Positions 36,076 through 46,546 of a stretch of 64,000 nt of DNA are shown one piece after another. The notes under the pieces are model-generated. The model was given only the letters and a program-made list of their open reading frames with translations, was not told the origin of the DNA and made no database searches. The stretch is from Polynucleobacter sp. MWH-Loch1C5 (GTDB taxonomy: Bacteria > Pseudomonadota > Gammaproteobacteria > Burkholderiales > Burkholderiaceae). The first letter of the stretch is position 1, and every line of letters begins with the position of its first letter. The position numbers and the translations under genes were made by a program. The stretch is from the NCBI RefSeq assembly GCF_018881775.1, contig NZ_JACVPR010000001.1, forward strand, positions 1,258,318 to 1,322,317. Direction: 5' to 3'.

Positions 36076-36882
36076 ATGGCGCGCTCTGCATTACAAGTCT
36101 TTCCAATCCCGGCTTATGACGACAACTATATTTGGTTGTTATCAGATGGCGAGCATGCTGTTGTGGTTGATCCTGGTGATGCGCAGCCAGTGATTGCAAC
36201 CCTACGACAAGCCCAGTTAAAACTCACGGCGATCTTAATTACTCACCATCATGCCGATCATGTGGGGGGTATTGCTGAACTCCTAGCTTGGAGCCGCAGT
36301 CAGGGCGACACAGTTCAGGTTTATGGACCTTTAGCGGAAGAGATTCCAGAGTGTCATCAGGGGCTGGTAGCGCGCGATAGCTTACATTTTGCAGCGCCAG
36401 AACTCGATATCAGCGTCTTAGAAGTACCAGGACATACGCGTGGCCACATTGCCTTTTATTTGGAGCATCAGGGTCAGTCGCACCTTTTTTGTGGTGACAC
36501 TTTGTTTGCGAGTGGCTGTGGGCGGCTATTTGAAGGGACTGCCTCACAGATGTGGCAGTCATTAGATCAGCTTCGTCAATTACCCGATAAGACATGGGTG
36601 CATTGTGCCCATGAATACACCTTAAGTAATATACGCTTTGCTTTAAGTATTGAGCCTCATAATGTTGATTTGCAGCAGTGGGAAGCTCGTGCCAAAGCCT
36701 TAAGGCAAGTGGGCAAGCCCACTGTGCCGACCACGATTGGACATGAAAAGAAAGTGAACCCTTTTTTGCGTTGTGAAGAAGATTCTGTGATGAGAGCAGT
36801 TCGGTTAGGCGACCCACAGCTGGCTTGCGACCCTGTCAGTATTTTTGCCAAACTGCGCGCCATGAAAGACGTATTTCGATGA
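36076..36882 (+). CDS. gloB: Hydroxyacylglutathione hydrolase (glyoxalase II)
   Basis: Hydrolyses S-lactoylglutathione to lactate and glutathione, the second step of methylglyoxal detoxification. It has the metallo-beta-lactamase fold with the binuclear metal motif THHHADH (residues 56-62), later ligands in VPGHTRGH and FCGDTLF, and the C-terminal glutathione-binding domain with CAHEYTLSN and KKVNPFLR. The start at 36076 fits the family start (VFPIPAYDDNYIW); another ATG at 36069 is out of frame. Its stop overlaps mltD. Confidence 0.95.
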   Translation: MARSALQVFPIPAYDDNYIWLLSDGEHAVVVDPGDAQPVIATLRQAQLKLTAILITHHHADHVGGIAELLAWSRSQGDTVQVYGPLAEEIPECHQGLVARDSLHFAAPELDISVLEVPGHTRGHIAFYLEHQGQSHLFCGDTLFASGCGRLFEGTASQMWQSLDQLRQLPDKTWVHCAHEYTLSNIRFALSIEPHNVDLQQWEARAKALRQVGKPTVPTTIGHEKKVNPFLRCEEDSVMRAVRLGDPQLACDPVSIFAKLRAMKDVFR

Positions 36883-38219
36883 ACAGCCGTCTCATACAAC
36901 GCATCTTAATTCTTGTATGTGCCACCAGTTTGGCTGCTTGTGCTAGTTTGCAAGAATCTGCTGAGTGGACCAATGAAAATTATTCAGGGCCTAAGCAGAC
37001 CGGTAAGGCGCGTAAGGCGCCGCGCGTGAATATCGACAAACAATCTGTTACGGGTATGCAAGCCCCTTACGAAGATTTGTGGGATCGTATTCGTGATGGT
37101 TTAGTTCTTCAAGAGCCGGAAACGCCGCTAGTGATTAAACATGTACGTTGGTATGCCGATCGCCCTGATTATGTGGATCGCATGATGTCACGTTCTTCAC
37201 GCTACCTCTTTTACATTGTTGAAGAGGTAGAGCGACGCAAGATGCCCATGGAGTTAGCGCTGTTACCGTTTATTGAAAGTGCTTTTAACCCACAAGCGTT
37301 TTCAAGGGCTAAAGCATCAGGGATGTGGCAGTTTATGCCGGCCACCGGTAAAGATTTCAAACTCACACAAAATGTTTTTCGTGATGAGCGACGTGATGTC
37401 ATCCAGTCTACTGAAGCTGCTCTCGATTATTTGCAACGCTTATACCGTATGTTTGGTGACTGGAATCTCGCTTTAGCTGCATACAACTGGGGTGAGGGGA
37501 ATGTTTCAAAGGCGATTAGACGTAATCAAGCGCAAGGTTTGCCCACCGATTATTTGAGCTTGAAGATGCCCGATGAAACACGCAATTACGTGCCCAAATT
37601 AATGGCGGTCAAGCGCATTATTCAAGATCCCAAAGCCTATGGTTTGACATTGCCTTCTATGGAAAACCACCCTTACTTTGTGATTGTCACTACAGAGCGA
37701 GATATTGATGTGGATCTTGCCGCGCAGTTTGCCCGTATGACGGTCGATGAGTTCAAGGCCATGAATCCCTCATTCAATAAGCCCGTGATTCTAGGAGCGA
37801 GTGAGCCTCAAATTCTGCTGCCTTTTGGTCGAGCCGAATCATTCCAAGAAAATCTCAATGCCTATAAAGGTCGTTTGTCATCATGGACCGCAGTGCGTCT
37901 GGGTCAAAGAGAGTCAGTCGATCAATTGGCAAAACGACTAGAGATGGATCCGAATAAAATCCGCGAGATCAATGCGATTCCCAAGGGTATGCGGATTAAA
38001 GCGGGGTCGACCATCATTGTTCCTAAAGGAAATAAATCATCTGATGTGCCGACACACTTAGCCGAAAATGCCAGCTTAAAGCTTGAAAAAGAAGTGGCTG
38101 CGAAGAAGAAAAAAGCGCATAACTCTAACCAAGCGAGCCAGGCTAAAAAAGCCAATACGGCTAAAAACAGCCCTCGTAAAGAGCAAAAAGTCGCAGATAG
38201 CCGCAAAAAGCCTCAGTAA
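36879..38219 (+). CDS. mltD: Membrane-bound lytic murein transglycosylase D
   Basis: Outer-membrane lipoprotein that cleaves peptidoglycan glycan strands. The ATG at 36879 overlaps the gloB TGA and begins a signal sequence with lipobox LAAC (Cys21). The SLT domain (about residues 110-230) has the catalytic Glu in LPFIESAFNP and the GMWQFMPATG motif. One LysM-like repeat is visible near residues 330-385. The last 50 residues are a Lys/Ala/Asn-rich tail that is probably disordered or binds anionic wall polymers. gloB-mltD adjacency is also seen in enterobacteria. Confidence 0.93.
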   Translation: MNSRLIQRILILVCATSLAACASLQESAEWTNENYSGPKQTGKARKAPRVNIDKQSVTGMQAPYEDLWDRIRDGLVLQEPETPLVIKHVRWYADRPDYVDRMMSRSSRYLFYIVEEVERRKMPMELALLPFIESAFNPQAFSRAKASGMWQFMPATGKDFKLTQNVFRDERRDVIQSTEAALDYLQRLYRMFGDWNLALAAYNWGEGNVSKAIRRNQAQGLPTDYLSLKMPDETRNYVPKLMAVKRIIQDPKAYGLTLPSMENHPYFVIVTTERDIDVDLAAQFARMTVDEFKAMNPSFNKPVILGASEPQILLPFGRAESFQENLNAYKGRLSSWTAVRLGQRESVDQLAKRLEMDPNKIREINAIPKGMRIKAGSTIIVPKGNKSSDVPTHLAENASLKLEKEVAAKKKKAHNSNQASQAKKANTAKNSPRKEQKVADSRKKPQ

Positions 38220-38229
38220 GCGCATAGAC

Positions 38230-38257
38230 AGCCCTTCTCCCTTTTATAGAAGGGGCT
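38230..38257 (+). terminator. Possible terminator after mltD
   Basis: Inverted repeat AGCCCTTCT (38230-38238) with AGAAGGGGCT (38248-38257), one bulged G and a nine-base loop. The following T content is low, so termination efficiency is uncertain. Confidence 0.5.
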
Positions 38258-38356
38258 ATTCCCTTAGGTGAATCCCTGATGTGTCAGTCCTCAGTCAGGC
38301 TTAGACTTCAAATTTATAAAGTTTTACTAAATTAATCGTCATCAGAGGGAGTTTCT

Positions 38357-40231
38357 ATGTCTGCTTACAAGACATTTCACGAGCGTTCAATCAAGGATCC
38401 ACAAAGTTTTTGGGCTGAGCAGGCGCAATTGATTGAGTGGTTCAAGCCATTTGATCAAGTACTGGAGTACAGCAAGCCACCGTTTGCAAAGTGGTATGTG
38501 GGCGGCAAAACCAATTTGTGTCATAACGCGGTTGACCGTCATTTAAAGACGCAAGCCGATGCTCGTGCTTTGGTAGCAGTATCGACAGAAACTGATCAAG
38601 AAAAGGTCTATACCTTCAAAGAACTTCATACTGAAGTCAATCGGATGGCTGCGATTCTGAAAGACCAGGGTGTGGCAAAAGGGGATCGCGTATTGATCTA
38701 TATGCCCATGATTGCAGAGGCATGCTTTGCGATGTTGGCTTGTGCGCGTATCGGCGCCATTCACTCGGTTGTATTCGGTGGCTTCGCCTCACACAGTCTC
38801 GCCTCCCGTATTGATGATGCTAAACCCAAGATGGTGATCTCTGCGGAAGCGGGTGCTCGAGGTGGTAAGGCTGTGCCTTATAAGCCGCTTTTGGATGAAG
38901 CGATTCAGTTAGCGACCCACAAGCCTGACCATGTTTTGATTGTTGATCGTCGCTTGGTTGAATTCACGAAAGTGGTAGGCCGTGATTTGGACTATGCCAC
39001 TGAGCGTGCCAAGCATATGGATGCTCAAGTGCCTTGTGAGCACATGGATGCGACTGACCCTTCTTATATTCTGTACACCTCGGGAACTACGGGTAAACCG
39101 AAGGGCGTGCAGCGTGATACTGGTGGCTACGCCGTAGCCTTAGCTGCTTCCATGAAATATATCTATGGGGGGCAAGCGGGTGAGACTATGTTCACCACCT
39201 CTGATATTGGTTGGGTAGTAGGACATAGCTACATTATTTATGGACCCTTGATCAATGGTATGGCGACCATCATGTATGAAGGCACACCACTCAGACCTGA
39301 TGCGGGTATTTGGTGGAAGTTGGTGCAAGATTACAAAGTGAGTGTGATGTTCTCGGCACCGACTGCAGCCCGCGTACTCAAAAAGCAAGATCCTGCTTTT
39401 CTCACTAAATACGACTTATCAAGTTTGCGCTCTATCTTCTTAGCTGGCGAGCCGCTCGATGAGCCGACTGCTACTTGGTTGCATGGTGCAGTGAATAAGC
39501 CGATCGTGGATAACTATTGGCAAACCGAAACAGGTTGGCCGATGTTAGCTTTGCAACGCGGTGTAGAAGTCATGCCACATAAATTCGGTTCACCAGGCGT
39601 TCCTGTTTATGGTTACAACATGAAGCTTTTAGATGATGCGACTGGTGCTGAGTTGGGCGCTGACCAAAAGGGGGTGGTGGCCATTGAAGGACCATTACCT
39701 CCAGGTTGTATGCAGACGGTATGGGGGGATGATGAGCGTTTTGTCAAAACCTATTGGCAAGCTGTACCAGGCAAGATGGTTTACTCCACCTTTGACTGGG
39801 GTATTAAAGATAAAGACGGTTATTTCTTCATCTTGGGTCGAACCGATGATGTGATCAACGTCGCTGGCCATCGCTTAGGTACCCGCGAAATTGAAGAAAG
39901 CATTTCGAGCCATCCTAATATCGCCGAAGTCGCGGTGGTTGGTGTGGAAGATAAGCTCAAAGGCCAGGTCGCTGTCGGCTTTGCAATTCCTAAGGATGCC
40001 AATAAAACGGAGACCTTGGAGGCTGAGGTGATGAAGACCGTTGATTCTCAATTGGGCGCCGTGGCTAGACCTGCGAGAGTTTATATCGTCAATGCTTTGC
40101 CTAAGACTCGTTCAGGCAAGATTGTGCGTCGTTCTTTACAGGCTATCGCTGAAGGGCGTGATCCGGGCGACCTCAGTACGATGGAAGATCAAACAGTCTT
40201 GGCTCAAATCAAAACGATTATGGGTAAATAA
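38357..40231 (+). CDS. prpE: Propionate-CoA ligase
   Basis: ATP-dependent acyl-CoA synthetase (624 residues) that activates propionate via propionyl-AMP. The AMP-binding core YILYTSGTTGKPKGVQRDTGG is present, as are the WQTETGWPML segment and the C-terminal NVAGHRLGTREIEE and SGKIVRR catalytic lysine motif. The ALSxxxAEGTPLRPDAGIWW-type details and GHRLGT favour PrpE over acetyl-CoA synthetase, but some acetate activity is possible. A GAGGGAG site lies about six bases before the ATG. Monocistronic, with a strong terminator after it. Confidence 0.9.
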   Translation: MSAYKTFHERSIKDPQSFWAEQAQLIEWFKPFDQVLEYSKPPFAKWYVGGKTNLCHNAVDRHLKTQADARALVAVSTETDQEKVYTFKELHTEVNRMAAILKDQGVAKGDRVLIYMPMIAEACFAMLACARIGAIHSVVFGGFASHSLASRIDDAKPKMVISAEAGARGGKAVPYKPLLDEAIQLATHKPDHVLIVDRRLVEFTKVVGRDLDYATERAKHMDAQVPCEHMDATDPSYILYTSGTTGKPKGVQRDTGGYAVALAASMKYIYGGQAGETMFTTSDIGWVVGHSYIIYGPLINGMATIMYEGTPLRPDAGIWWKLVQDYKVSVMFSAPTAARVLKKQDPAFLTKYDLSSLRSIFLAGEPLDEPTATWLHGAVNKPIVDNYWQTETGWPMLALQRGVEVMPHKFGSPGVPVYGYNMKLLDDATGAELGADQKGVVAIEGPLPPGCMQTVWGDDERFVKTYWQAVPGKMVYSTFDWGIKDKDGYFFILGRTDDVINVAGHRLGTREIEESISSHPNIAEVAVVGVEDKLKGQVAVGFAIPKDANKTETLEAEVMKTVDSQLGAVARPARVYIVNALPKTRSGKIVRRSLQAIAEGRDPGDLSTMEDQTVLAQIKTIMGK

Positions 40232-40271
40232 GACCTACAAGATCCCATTAAAAACCTTTAAGTGATTGAAT

Positions 40272-40303
40272 TCAGGGGGATTTATCCCCCTGATTCATTT
40301 TTG
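40272..40303 (+). terminator. Intrinsic terminator after prpE
   Basis: Perfect nine-base stem TCAGGGGGA (40272-40280) and TCCCCCTGA (40285-40293) with loop TTTA, followed by TTCATTTTT. Confidence 0.88.
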
Positions 40304-40342
40304 GCCATGCCAACGAGGGTCGGGGTTAACCATGAAGTCGGG

Positions 40343-40478
40343 TATAATTCCGATGTTATTAATTTTGAATACTTGCCCTAGCGCTTAAAGACACATTACC
40401 TCCCGAAAATCTCAGACCGGAGGTGTCTTTTCCGGGTGAGTGAAGTGTCGGATGGCAGCAGGGCTTTGGAGAATTCCT
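40343..40478 (+). promoter_or_regulatory. carA promoter -10 and structured leader
   Basis: A consensus TATAAT (40343-40348) without a clear -35 starts a leader of about 125 bases. Two mutually exclusive stems can form. The first is GACAC + CTCC (40390-40394 and 40400-40403) with GGAGGTGTC (40419-40427). The second is CCCGAAAA (40402-40409) with TTTTCCGGG (40428-40436), one bulge. The first includes a GGAGGT sequence that resembles a ribosome site. This may be a regulatory leader for pyrimidine or arginine control; no matching known RNA family was recognised. Confidence 0.45.
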
Positions 40479-41645
40479 TTGCTGCCCCCGTTAATTCCTA
40501 CTCTACCCCTCGCAGTTTTAGCTCTCGCTGATGGAAGTATCTTTCCTGGTTACAGCATTGGTGCGCCTGGTGAAACTGCAGGTGAAGTCGTGTTCAACAC
40601 GGCGATCACAGGTTATCAAGAAATCCTCACGGACCCAAGCTACTCCAGACAGTTGGTGACATTAACTTATCCGCATATTGGTAATGTGGGTGTTAATCAG
40701 CAAGACTGTGAAGCGAGCAAAATCCATGCAGCCGGTTTAATCATTAAAGATTTGGCAATCGTGGCCTCGAATTTCAGAAGTGAGCAAACCTTAAGTGCGT
40801 ATTTGCAAAGTGAGAACGTGGTCGGTATTGCTGGTATTGATACGCGCAAACTCACTCGGATTTTGCGCGATCAAGGAGCCCAAGCAGGGGCGATTGTCGC
40901 GGGTCGCCAAGGCGAGTCATACGCAGATTTACAAGCGCGCGCACTCAAAGCGGCGCAAGCTTTCCCAGGGATGGCTGGCTTGGATTTGGCTCAGGTGGTG
41001 ACGACGACCCAAGCCTATGAGTGGACAGAGGGTGAATGGACTTTAAGCCTTAACGGTGGCGCACCCGGATTTAAAGTGTTACAAAAACCTCAAAAGCATG
41101 TTGTTGCTTATGACTTTGGTGTGAAGCGCAATATTCTCAGAATGTTGGCTGAGCGCGGTTGCCGCTTGACTGTAGTTCCTGCCAAGACATCTGCTCAGGA
41201 GGTTTTGGCGATGAAGCCAGATGGTGTGTTCTTATCGAATGGCCCAGGCGACCCCGAGCCTTGTGATTATGCGATTGCTGCGGCTAGAACTTTTATCGAC
41301 AAGAGTATTCCTACATTTGGTATCTGCTTAGGGCATCAAATCATGGGTCTAGCCTCAGGCGCCAAGACTCTCAAAATGAAATTTGGTCATCACGGTGCTA
41401 ATCATCCAGTCAAGGATTTAGATGATGGTCGCGTGGTGATTACCTCGCAAAACCATGGTTTTGCTGTGGACGCAAAAACGCTGCCAAGCCATGTGCGCGC
41501 CACCCACGTATCGTTGTTTGATGGCTCATTGCAAGGTTTGGCATGGACCGATAAGCCGGCATTTTGCTTCCAGGGTCACCCCGAGGCCTCTCCTGGACCG
41601 CATGATATTGCCTACCTCTTTGACCGCTTTATTAAATTGATGTGA
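40479..41645 (+). CDS. carA: Carbamoyl-phosphate synthase small (glutaminase) subunit
   Basis: Provides ammonia from glutamine to CarB for carbamoyl phosphate, the precursor of arginine and pyrimidines. The class I amidotransferase domain has the nucleophile Cys283 in GICLGHQ and the His-Glu pair in GHPEASPGP. The TTG at 40479 is chosen because GGAG lies at 40468-40471, seven bases upstream, and gives a normal 388-residue protein; a GTG at 40440 would add 13 residues unlike the family. carB follows nine bases after the stop. Confidence 0.92.
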   Translation: MLPPLIPTLPLAVLALADGSIFPGYSIGAPGETAGEVVFNTAITGYQEILTDPSYSRQLVTLTYPHIGNVGVNQQDCEASKIHAAGLIIKDLAIVASNFRSEQTLSAYLQSENVVGIAGIDTRKLTRILRDQGAQAGAIVAGRQGESYADLQARALKAAQAFPGMAGLDLAQVVTTTQAYEWTEGEWTLSLNGGAPGFKVLQKPQKHVVAYDFGVKRNILRMLAERGCRLTVVPAKTSAQEVLAMKPDGVFLSNGPGDPEPCDYAIAAARTFIDKSIPTFGICLGHQIMGLASGAKTLKMKFGHHGANHPVKDLDDGRVVITSQNHGFAVDAKTLPSHVRATHVSLFDGSLQGLAWTDKPAFCFQGHPEASPGPHDIAYLFDRFIKLM

Positions 41646-41654
41646 GATTGACGA

Positions 41655-44600
41655 ATGCCTAAGCGTACCGACATAAAAAGTATTTTGATTATTGGCGCAG
41701 GCCCGATCGTCATCGGACAGGCTTGTGAGTTTGACTATTCAGGTGCGCAAGCTTGTAAAGCCTTGCGTTCAGAAGGTTATAAAGTGATCTTGGTCAACAG
41801 CAATCCAGCGACCATCATGACCGATCCAGAGATGGCTGATGTGACCTACATTGAGCCTATTACTTGGGAAGTGGTTGAGCGCATCATTGCTAAAGAAAAA
41901 CCGGATGCTATTTTGCCGACCATGGGTGGTCAGACAGCCTTGAACTGCGCTTTAGATTTGCACAGGCATGGCGTACTTAAAAAGTATGGTTGTGAGTTGA
42001 TTGGCGCCTCACCTGAGGCGATTGATAAGGCTGAAGATCGTCAGAAATTTAAAGATGCCATGACTAAGATTGGCTTGGGCTCTGCCAAATCAGGCATTGC
42101 ACACTCTATGGAAGAAGCTCATAGTGTGCAGCAACGAATTGCTCAAGAGACTGGCGGTGCTGGCTATCCTGTGATTATTCGTCCATCTTTCACCATGGGT
42201 GGTTCTGGCGGTGGTATTGCTTATAACCGCGAAGAGTTTGAAGAGATATGTAAACGTGGCTTGGATTTATCCCCCACGCATGAGTTACTGATTGAAGAGT
42301 CGCTCTTGGGTTGGAAAGAGTATGAGATGGAAGTGGTGCGTGATAAGCACGATAACTGCATCATCGTATGTTCGATCGAAAACTTAGACCCTATGGGCGT
42401 CCATACAGGTGACTCGATCACTGTGGCACCTGCTCAGACTCTTACTGATCGTGAATACCAAATTATGCGTAATGCATCCTTAGCGGTCTTGCGCGAGATT
42501 GGTGTGGATACTGGGGGCTCGAATGTGCAGTTCTCCATCAATCCGCGTGATGGGCGCATGATTGTGATTGAGATGAACCCTCGTGTGTCACGTTCTTCGG
42601 CCTTGGCATCCAAGGCAACCGGATTTCCGATTGCCAAGATTGCTGCTAAGTTGGCTGTTGGCTTTACCTTAGATGAGCTACAAAATGACATTACCGGCGG
42701 TAAAACGCCAGCCTCATTTGAGCCGAGCATCGATTACGTCGTCACTAAGATCCCTCGTTTTGCTTTTGAAAAATTCCCAGCGGCTGATAAGCGTTTGACC
42801 ACGCAGATGAAATCAGTCGGTGAAGTCATGGCGATTGGCCGTACATTCCAAGAATCATTCCAAAAAGCACTCAGAGGTCTAGAGGTGGGTGTCGATGGCT
42901 TAGATGAAAAGTCTCAGGATCTTGATGAAATTACTCAAGAGATTCGTGAGCCTGGCCCAGACCGTATCTGGTACTTGGCTGATGCTTTCCGTATGGGTAT
43001 GAGCCAAGAGGATGCTTTTAAGCATACCGCGATTGATCCTTGGTTCCTAGCGCAAATTCATCAGCTCGTTGAGATTGAAAAAACTCTACAAGCGCGTGAC
43101 TTAAAGAGTATCAGTGTCGCCGAGTTGCGCTTTGTTAAACAAAAAGGCTTCTCTGACCGTCGTTTGGCTAAGTTGTTAAAGACTGAGGCCAAGGCTGTGC
43201 GCGAAGCGCGCCATGCCTTGAATGTTAGACCTGTTTACAAACGTGTAGATACTTGTGCCGCCGAGTTTTCGACCAACACCGCCTATATGTATTCTTGCTA
43301 CGAAGCTGAGCATGGTGAGTGTGAGTCCAATCCTACTGGCAAAGAAAAGATCATGGTTTTAGGCGGTGGCCCCAACCGTATTGGTCAAGGTATTGAGTTT
43401 GACTATTGCTGCGTACATGCGGCTTTAGCGATGCGTGATGATGGTTATGAAACCATCATGGTCAACTGTAATCCAGAAACAGTATCGACTGACTATGACA
43501 CCTCTGACCGTTTGTATTTCGAGCCATTGACCTTGGAAGATGTTTTAGAGATCGTTGCCAAGGAAAAACCCAAAGGTGTGATTGTTCAGTATGGCGGACA
43601 AACACCATTGAAGTTGGCTTTAGACCTAGAAGCTAATGGTGTGCCCATTATCGGTACAACGCCGGACATGATTGATGCGGCAGAAGACCGTGAACGTTTC
43701 CAAAAACTCTTGCATGAACTCGGTTTGCGTCAGCCACCGAATCGCACCGCAAGAACGGAAGAGGAAGCCCTCAAGTTGGCCGACGAAATTGGTTACCCCT
43801 TGGTGGTCAGACCTTCTTATGTATTGGGTGGTCGTGCGATGGAAATCGTACACGATAGCCGTGATCTTGAGCGCTATATGCGTGAAGCCGTCAAGGTATC
43901 GAATGATTCCCCCGTCCTTTTAGATCGTTTCTTGAATGACGCCATCGAATGTGATGTCGATTGTATTTGTGATGGTCAGCGGGTTTTCATTGGTGGTGTG
44001 ATGGAACATATTGAGCAAGCAGGGGTTCACTCAGGTGACTCAGCGTGCTCTTTGCCGCCGTATTCTTTATCTCCAGAGACGGTTAATGAATTACGTCGTC
44101 AGACTAGTTTGATGGCCAAGGGATTGAATGTGGTTGGTTTGATGAACGTTCAGTTTGCGATTCAGCAAGAAGCAGGCAAAGACATTGTCTATGTCTTGGA
44201 AGTCAATCCACGTGCTTCACGTACGGTACCTTACGTATCAAAAGCTACCGGTTTGCAATTAGCAAAAATTGCCGCACGTTGTATGGCGGGCCAAAGTCTG
44301 GATCAGCAAGGTATTGGTGAAGAAGTCATACCGCCGTATTTCAGTGTTAAAGAAGCTGTTTTCCCATTCAATAAATTCCCAGGTGTGGACCCTATCCTAG
44401 GCCCAGAAATGCGCTCGACAGGGGAAGTCATGGGTGTGGGCAAAACTTTTGGTGAGGCGCTCTTTAAATCACAATTGGCAGCAAGCACCACTTTGCCAAA
44501 ATCAGGCACTGTGCTTTTGACAGTCAAAGACAGTGACAAGGCGAAGGCGGTTGAAGTTGCCCAAATGTTGCATGGTATGGGTTATGCGATTGTGGCGACA

Positions 44601-44900
44601 CAAGGAACTGCTGCTGCGATTGAAGCGGCAGGCGTGCCTGTGAAACGTGTTAACAAGGTGAAGGATGGTCGTCCTCATATTGTTGACATGATCAAAAATG
44701 GTGAAATCGAATTGGTCTTTACGACTGTTGATGAAACTCGTACCGCCATTGCAGATTCGCGCTCGATTCGAACCACAGCGCAAGCCAATCGGGTGACGTA
44801 CTACACCACAATCAGTGGTGCCCGTGCGGCAGTAGCTGGCATTAAAGCCATCGACCAGCTTGAGGTCTATGACTTGCAGGGACTGCAGGCTTCTCTGTAA
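41655..44900 (+). CDS. carB: Carbamoyl-phosphate synthase large subunit
   Basis: ATP-dependent synthesis of carbamoyl phosphate from bicarbonate, ammonia and two ATP. At 1081 residues it has two homologous ATP-grasp halves, starting with [22 protein letters not shown] and [20 protein letters not shown], plus the C-terminal methylglyoxal-synthase-like allosteric domain (about residues 945-1081) that binds UMP and ornithine in enterobacteria. No truncation was noticed. It forms the carAB operon and is followed after 42 bases by greA. Confidence 0.97.
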   Translation: MPKRTDIKSILIIGAGPIVIGQACEFDYSGAQACKALRSEGYKVILVNSNPATIMTDPEMADVTYIEPITWEVVERIIAKEKPDAILPTMGGQTALNCALDLHRHGVLKKYGCELIGASPEAIDKAEDRQKFKDAMTKIGLGSAKSGIAHSMEEAHSVQQRIAQETGGAGYPVIIRPSFTMGGSGGGIAYNREEFEEICKRGLDLSPTHELLIEESLLGWKEYEMEVVRDKHDNCIIVCSIENLDPMGVHTGDSITVAPAQTLTDREYQIMRNASLAVLREIGVDTGGSNVQFSINPRDGRMIVIEMNPRVSRSSALASKATGFPIAKIAAKLAVGFTLDELQNDITGGKTPASFEPSIDYVVTKIPRFAFEKFPAADKRLTTQMKSVGEVMAIGRTFQESFQKALRGLEVGVDGLDEKSQDLDEITQEIREPGPDRIWYLADAFRMGMSQEDAFKHTAIDPWFLAQIHQLVEIEKTLQARDLKSISVAELRFVKQKGFSDRRLAKLLKTEAKAVREARHALNVRPVYKRVDTCAAEFSTNTAYMYSCYEAEHGECESNPTGKEKIMVLGGGPNRIGQGIEFDYCCVHAALAMRDDGYETIMVNCNPETVSTDYDTSDRLYFEPLTLEDVLEIVAKEKPKGVIVQYGGQTPLKLALDLEANGVPIIGTTPDMIDAAEDRERFQKLLHELGLRQPPNRTARTEEEALKLADEIGYPLVVRPSYVLGGRAMEIVHDSRDLERYMREAVKVSNDSPVLLDRFLNDAIECDVDCICDGQRVFIGGVMEHIEQAGVHSGDSACSLPPYSLSPETVNELRRQTSLMAKGLNVVGLMNVQFAIQQEAGKDIVYVLEVNPRASRTVPYVSKATGLQLAKIAARCMAGQSLDQQGIGEEVIPPYFSVKEAVFPFNKFPGVDPILGPEMRSTGEVMGVGKTFGEALFKSQLAASTTLPKSGTVLLTVKDSDKAKAVEVAQMLHGMGYAIVATQGTAAAIEAAGVPVKRVNKVKDGRPHIVDMIKNGEIELVFTTVDETRTAIADSRSIRTTAQANRVTYYTTISGARAAVAGIKAIDQLEVYDLQGLQASL

Positions 44901-44942
44901 AGTAACGGTTTTAATACCCAGAATTAGAAAGCACGAAGTTTT

Positions 44943-45419
44943 ATGAGCACGATCCCTATTACCAAACGCGGTGCTGAACTCCTCAAAGAGGAGTTGCAGC
45001 GCTTAAAACATATTGAGCGCCCAGCCGTGATTAATGCCATTTCAGAAGCACGCGCTCAAGGTGATTTATCTGAGAACGCTGAGTACGACGCTGCTAAAGA
45101 AAAGCAAGCCTTCATTGAAGGACGTATTCAGGAGTTAGAGGGTAAGTTAGCGGCTGCACAGATTATCGACCCCAGCACACTGGATGTAGAGGGGCGGATT
45201 GTTTTCGGTGCGACTGTGGAGTTGGAAGATTTGGAAGATGGCAAAGTGGCTATCTATCAAATCGTTGGTGATGATGAGGCCGATTTAAATAGTGGCAAGA
45301 TTTCTATCAGTTCACCGATTGCTCGAGCCTTAATTGGTAAAGAAGAGGGTGATGTGGCCACCTTTAGTGCGCCCGGTGGTAACCGTGAAGTAGAAATACT
45401 CAGTGTTAACTACGTCTAA
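44943..45419 (+). CDS. greA: Transcription elongation factor GreA
   Basis: Rescues stalled RNA polymerase by stimulating transcript cleavage. The N-terminal coiled coil (residues about 8-75) has the tip residues in [14 protein letters not shown], including the conserved Asp-Glu pair, and the C-terminal FKBP-like domain has [14 protein letters not shown]. The length of 158 residues is normal. It lies after carB and its 3' end overlaps the next frame by 17 bases. Confidence 0.97.
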   Translation: MSTIPITKRGAELLKEELQRLKHIERPAVINAISEARAQGDLSENAEYDAAKEKQAFIEGRIQELEGKLAAAQIIDPSTLDVEGRIVFGATVELEDLEDGKVAIYQIVGDDEADLNSGKISISSPIARALIGKEEGDVATFSAPGGNREVEILSVNYV

Positions 45420-45897
45420 CGACCATCCACGCGCACAGCGCCTTTTTTTGCTTTTGGTTGCCCTATGGGTAGGCACCCTGATTACGATTGGTTACATTGT
45501 CGCCCCGACCTTATTCGCCACACTGACTGACACGCAAGTTGCGGGCATGGTGGCGGGTGTCTTATTTAGAGTAGAAGGCACCTTGAGTTTAATTTTTTCT
45601 GCTGCCTTAATGGTCTTTGCGAATTTACTCGTTAAGCGCGGTCTTTTGCAGTACAAAGTCATCCGTTGGTATCTTTTAGCCATGCTCCTCAGTGCGGCCA
45701 TCGTCGGCTTTGTTTTGCAACCACTGATGAACGCTTTGCGGGAAGAGGCGTTGGCGAATGGCTTTCCTGTGATGCTCTCGCCATTAGCTAGCCAATTTGC
45801 CATGTGGCATGGCTTATCAAGCGCCCTTTACCTTCTCCAGACGCTGATTGGTTTATGGTTGCTTTGGAAGCTGACGCGCTATCGCGAAGCGAGCTAA
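45403..45897 (+). CDS. DUF4149 family membrane protein
   Basis: A 164-residue membrane protein with four hydrophobic helices and the family start [26 protein letters not shown]. Function unknown; it is often found near greA and the YhbY-type gene in betaproteobacteria. The GTG at 45403 lies inside greA (17-base overlap). A start inside the first helix is possible but would remove conserved residues. It converges on the YhbY-type gene. Confidence 0.82.
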   Translation: MLTTSNDHPRAQRLFLLLVALWVGTLITIGYIVAPTLFATLTDTQVAGMVAGVLFRVEGTLSLIFSAALMVFANLLVKRGLLQYKVIRWYLLAMLLSAAIVGFVLQPLMNALREEALANGFPVMLSPLASQFAMWHGLSSALYLLQTLIGLWLLWKLTRYREAS

Positions 45898-45918
45898 AGC
45901 TGCTTTAGATAGCCCAAC

Positions 45919-46395
45919 TTAACCGAGTTGTCTTTTCTTGGCGCTCGTTTGGCGTGGCTTAGCTCGTTTGACCGTGCCACCTGCTGCCACGCGTTCATTG
46001 CCTAATACACGGGTGGCAACTGGTTTGGGGCGACGTGTGGGGTTGCGGGTGAACTTTTTCACCATCACTGTTTTAGGACCGCTGCCACGACTTGTTTTTG
46101 ATTCAGCTTTTTCTTTGGCCGGTTTTGGGCGCCAGAGAACCAATAGTTTGCCGATATGTTGTATGGGGGCAGCGTTGAGGGTGTCGCACAAGTGCTTATA
46201 GATTTCTAAACGAGTCTCGCGCTCATCACCGAAAACGCGAATCTTAATCAGGCCATGGGCTTTAAGAGATTGATCAATCTCTTTTAAAACTGCCGGGGTC
46301 AGACCATCGGCACCGATCATTACAACAGGTTTGAGGTCATGTGCTTGAGAGCGGAGGGCGGAGCGTTCGGCGGAGTTAAGTTCCAGTACTGGCAT
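45919..46395 (-). CDS. yhbY: YhbY/CRS1-type RNA-binding protein with basic tail
   Basis: Ribosome-associated RNA-binding protein of the CRM (YhbY) family. Residues about 3-88 form the CRM domain, with LRSQAHDLKPVVMIGADGL and the GLIKIRVFGDERE segment. The remaining 70 or so residues are very rich in Lys, Arg, Pro and Thr and are not present in the 97-residue E. coli YhbY. The ATG at 46395 is preferred over a TTG at 46410 because it starts the family sequence. Divergent from rlmE, as in E. coli, where yhbY neighbours rlmE-ftsH. Confidence 0.9.
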   Translation of the reverse strand: MPVLELNSAERSALRSQAHDLKPVVMIGADGLTPAVLKEIDQSLKAHGLIKIRVFGDERETRLEIYKHLCDTLNAAPIQHIGKLLVLWRPKPAKEKAESKTSRGSGPKTVMVKKFTRNPTRRPKPVATRVLGNERVAAGGTVKRAKPRQTSAKKRQLG

Positions 46396-46546
46396 AGTGT
46401 ATTTTTTCAAAAAAGTCCCACATCATACGTGATTGTGCACCTTCAAGAGACTATTTTTCAGGGCTTTTTGCAAAAACAGGCGAAAATAGAGCTTTCTGAT
46501 CGCAAAAAACAGAAAAACAACGCCGATTAACTGAATAAGTAGTGCT

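Noticed and set aside
36410-36817. Minus-strand frame of 135 codons opposite gloB
   Set aside because: gloB is clearly the gene (complete metal motif), and the opposite frame has no recognisable domain or start context.
40440-40478. Longer carA start at GTG 40440 or ATG 40452
   Set aside because: The extra residues do not fit the family, and the GGAG site is placed correctly only for the TTG at 40479.
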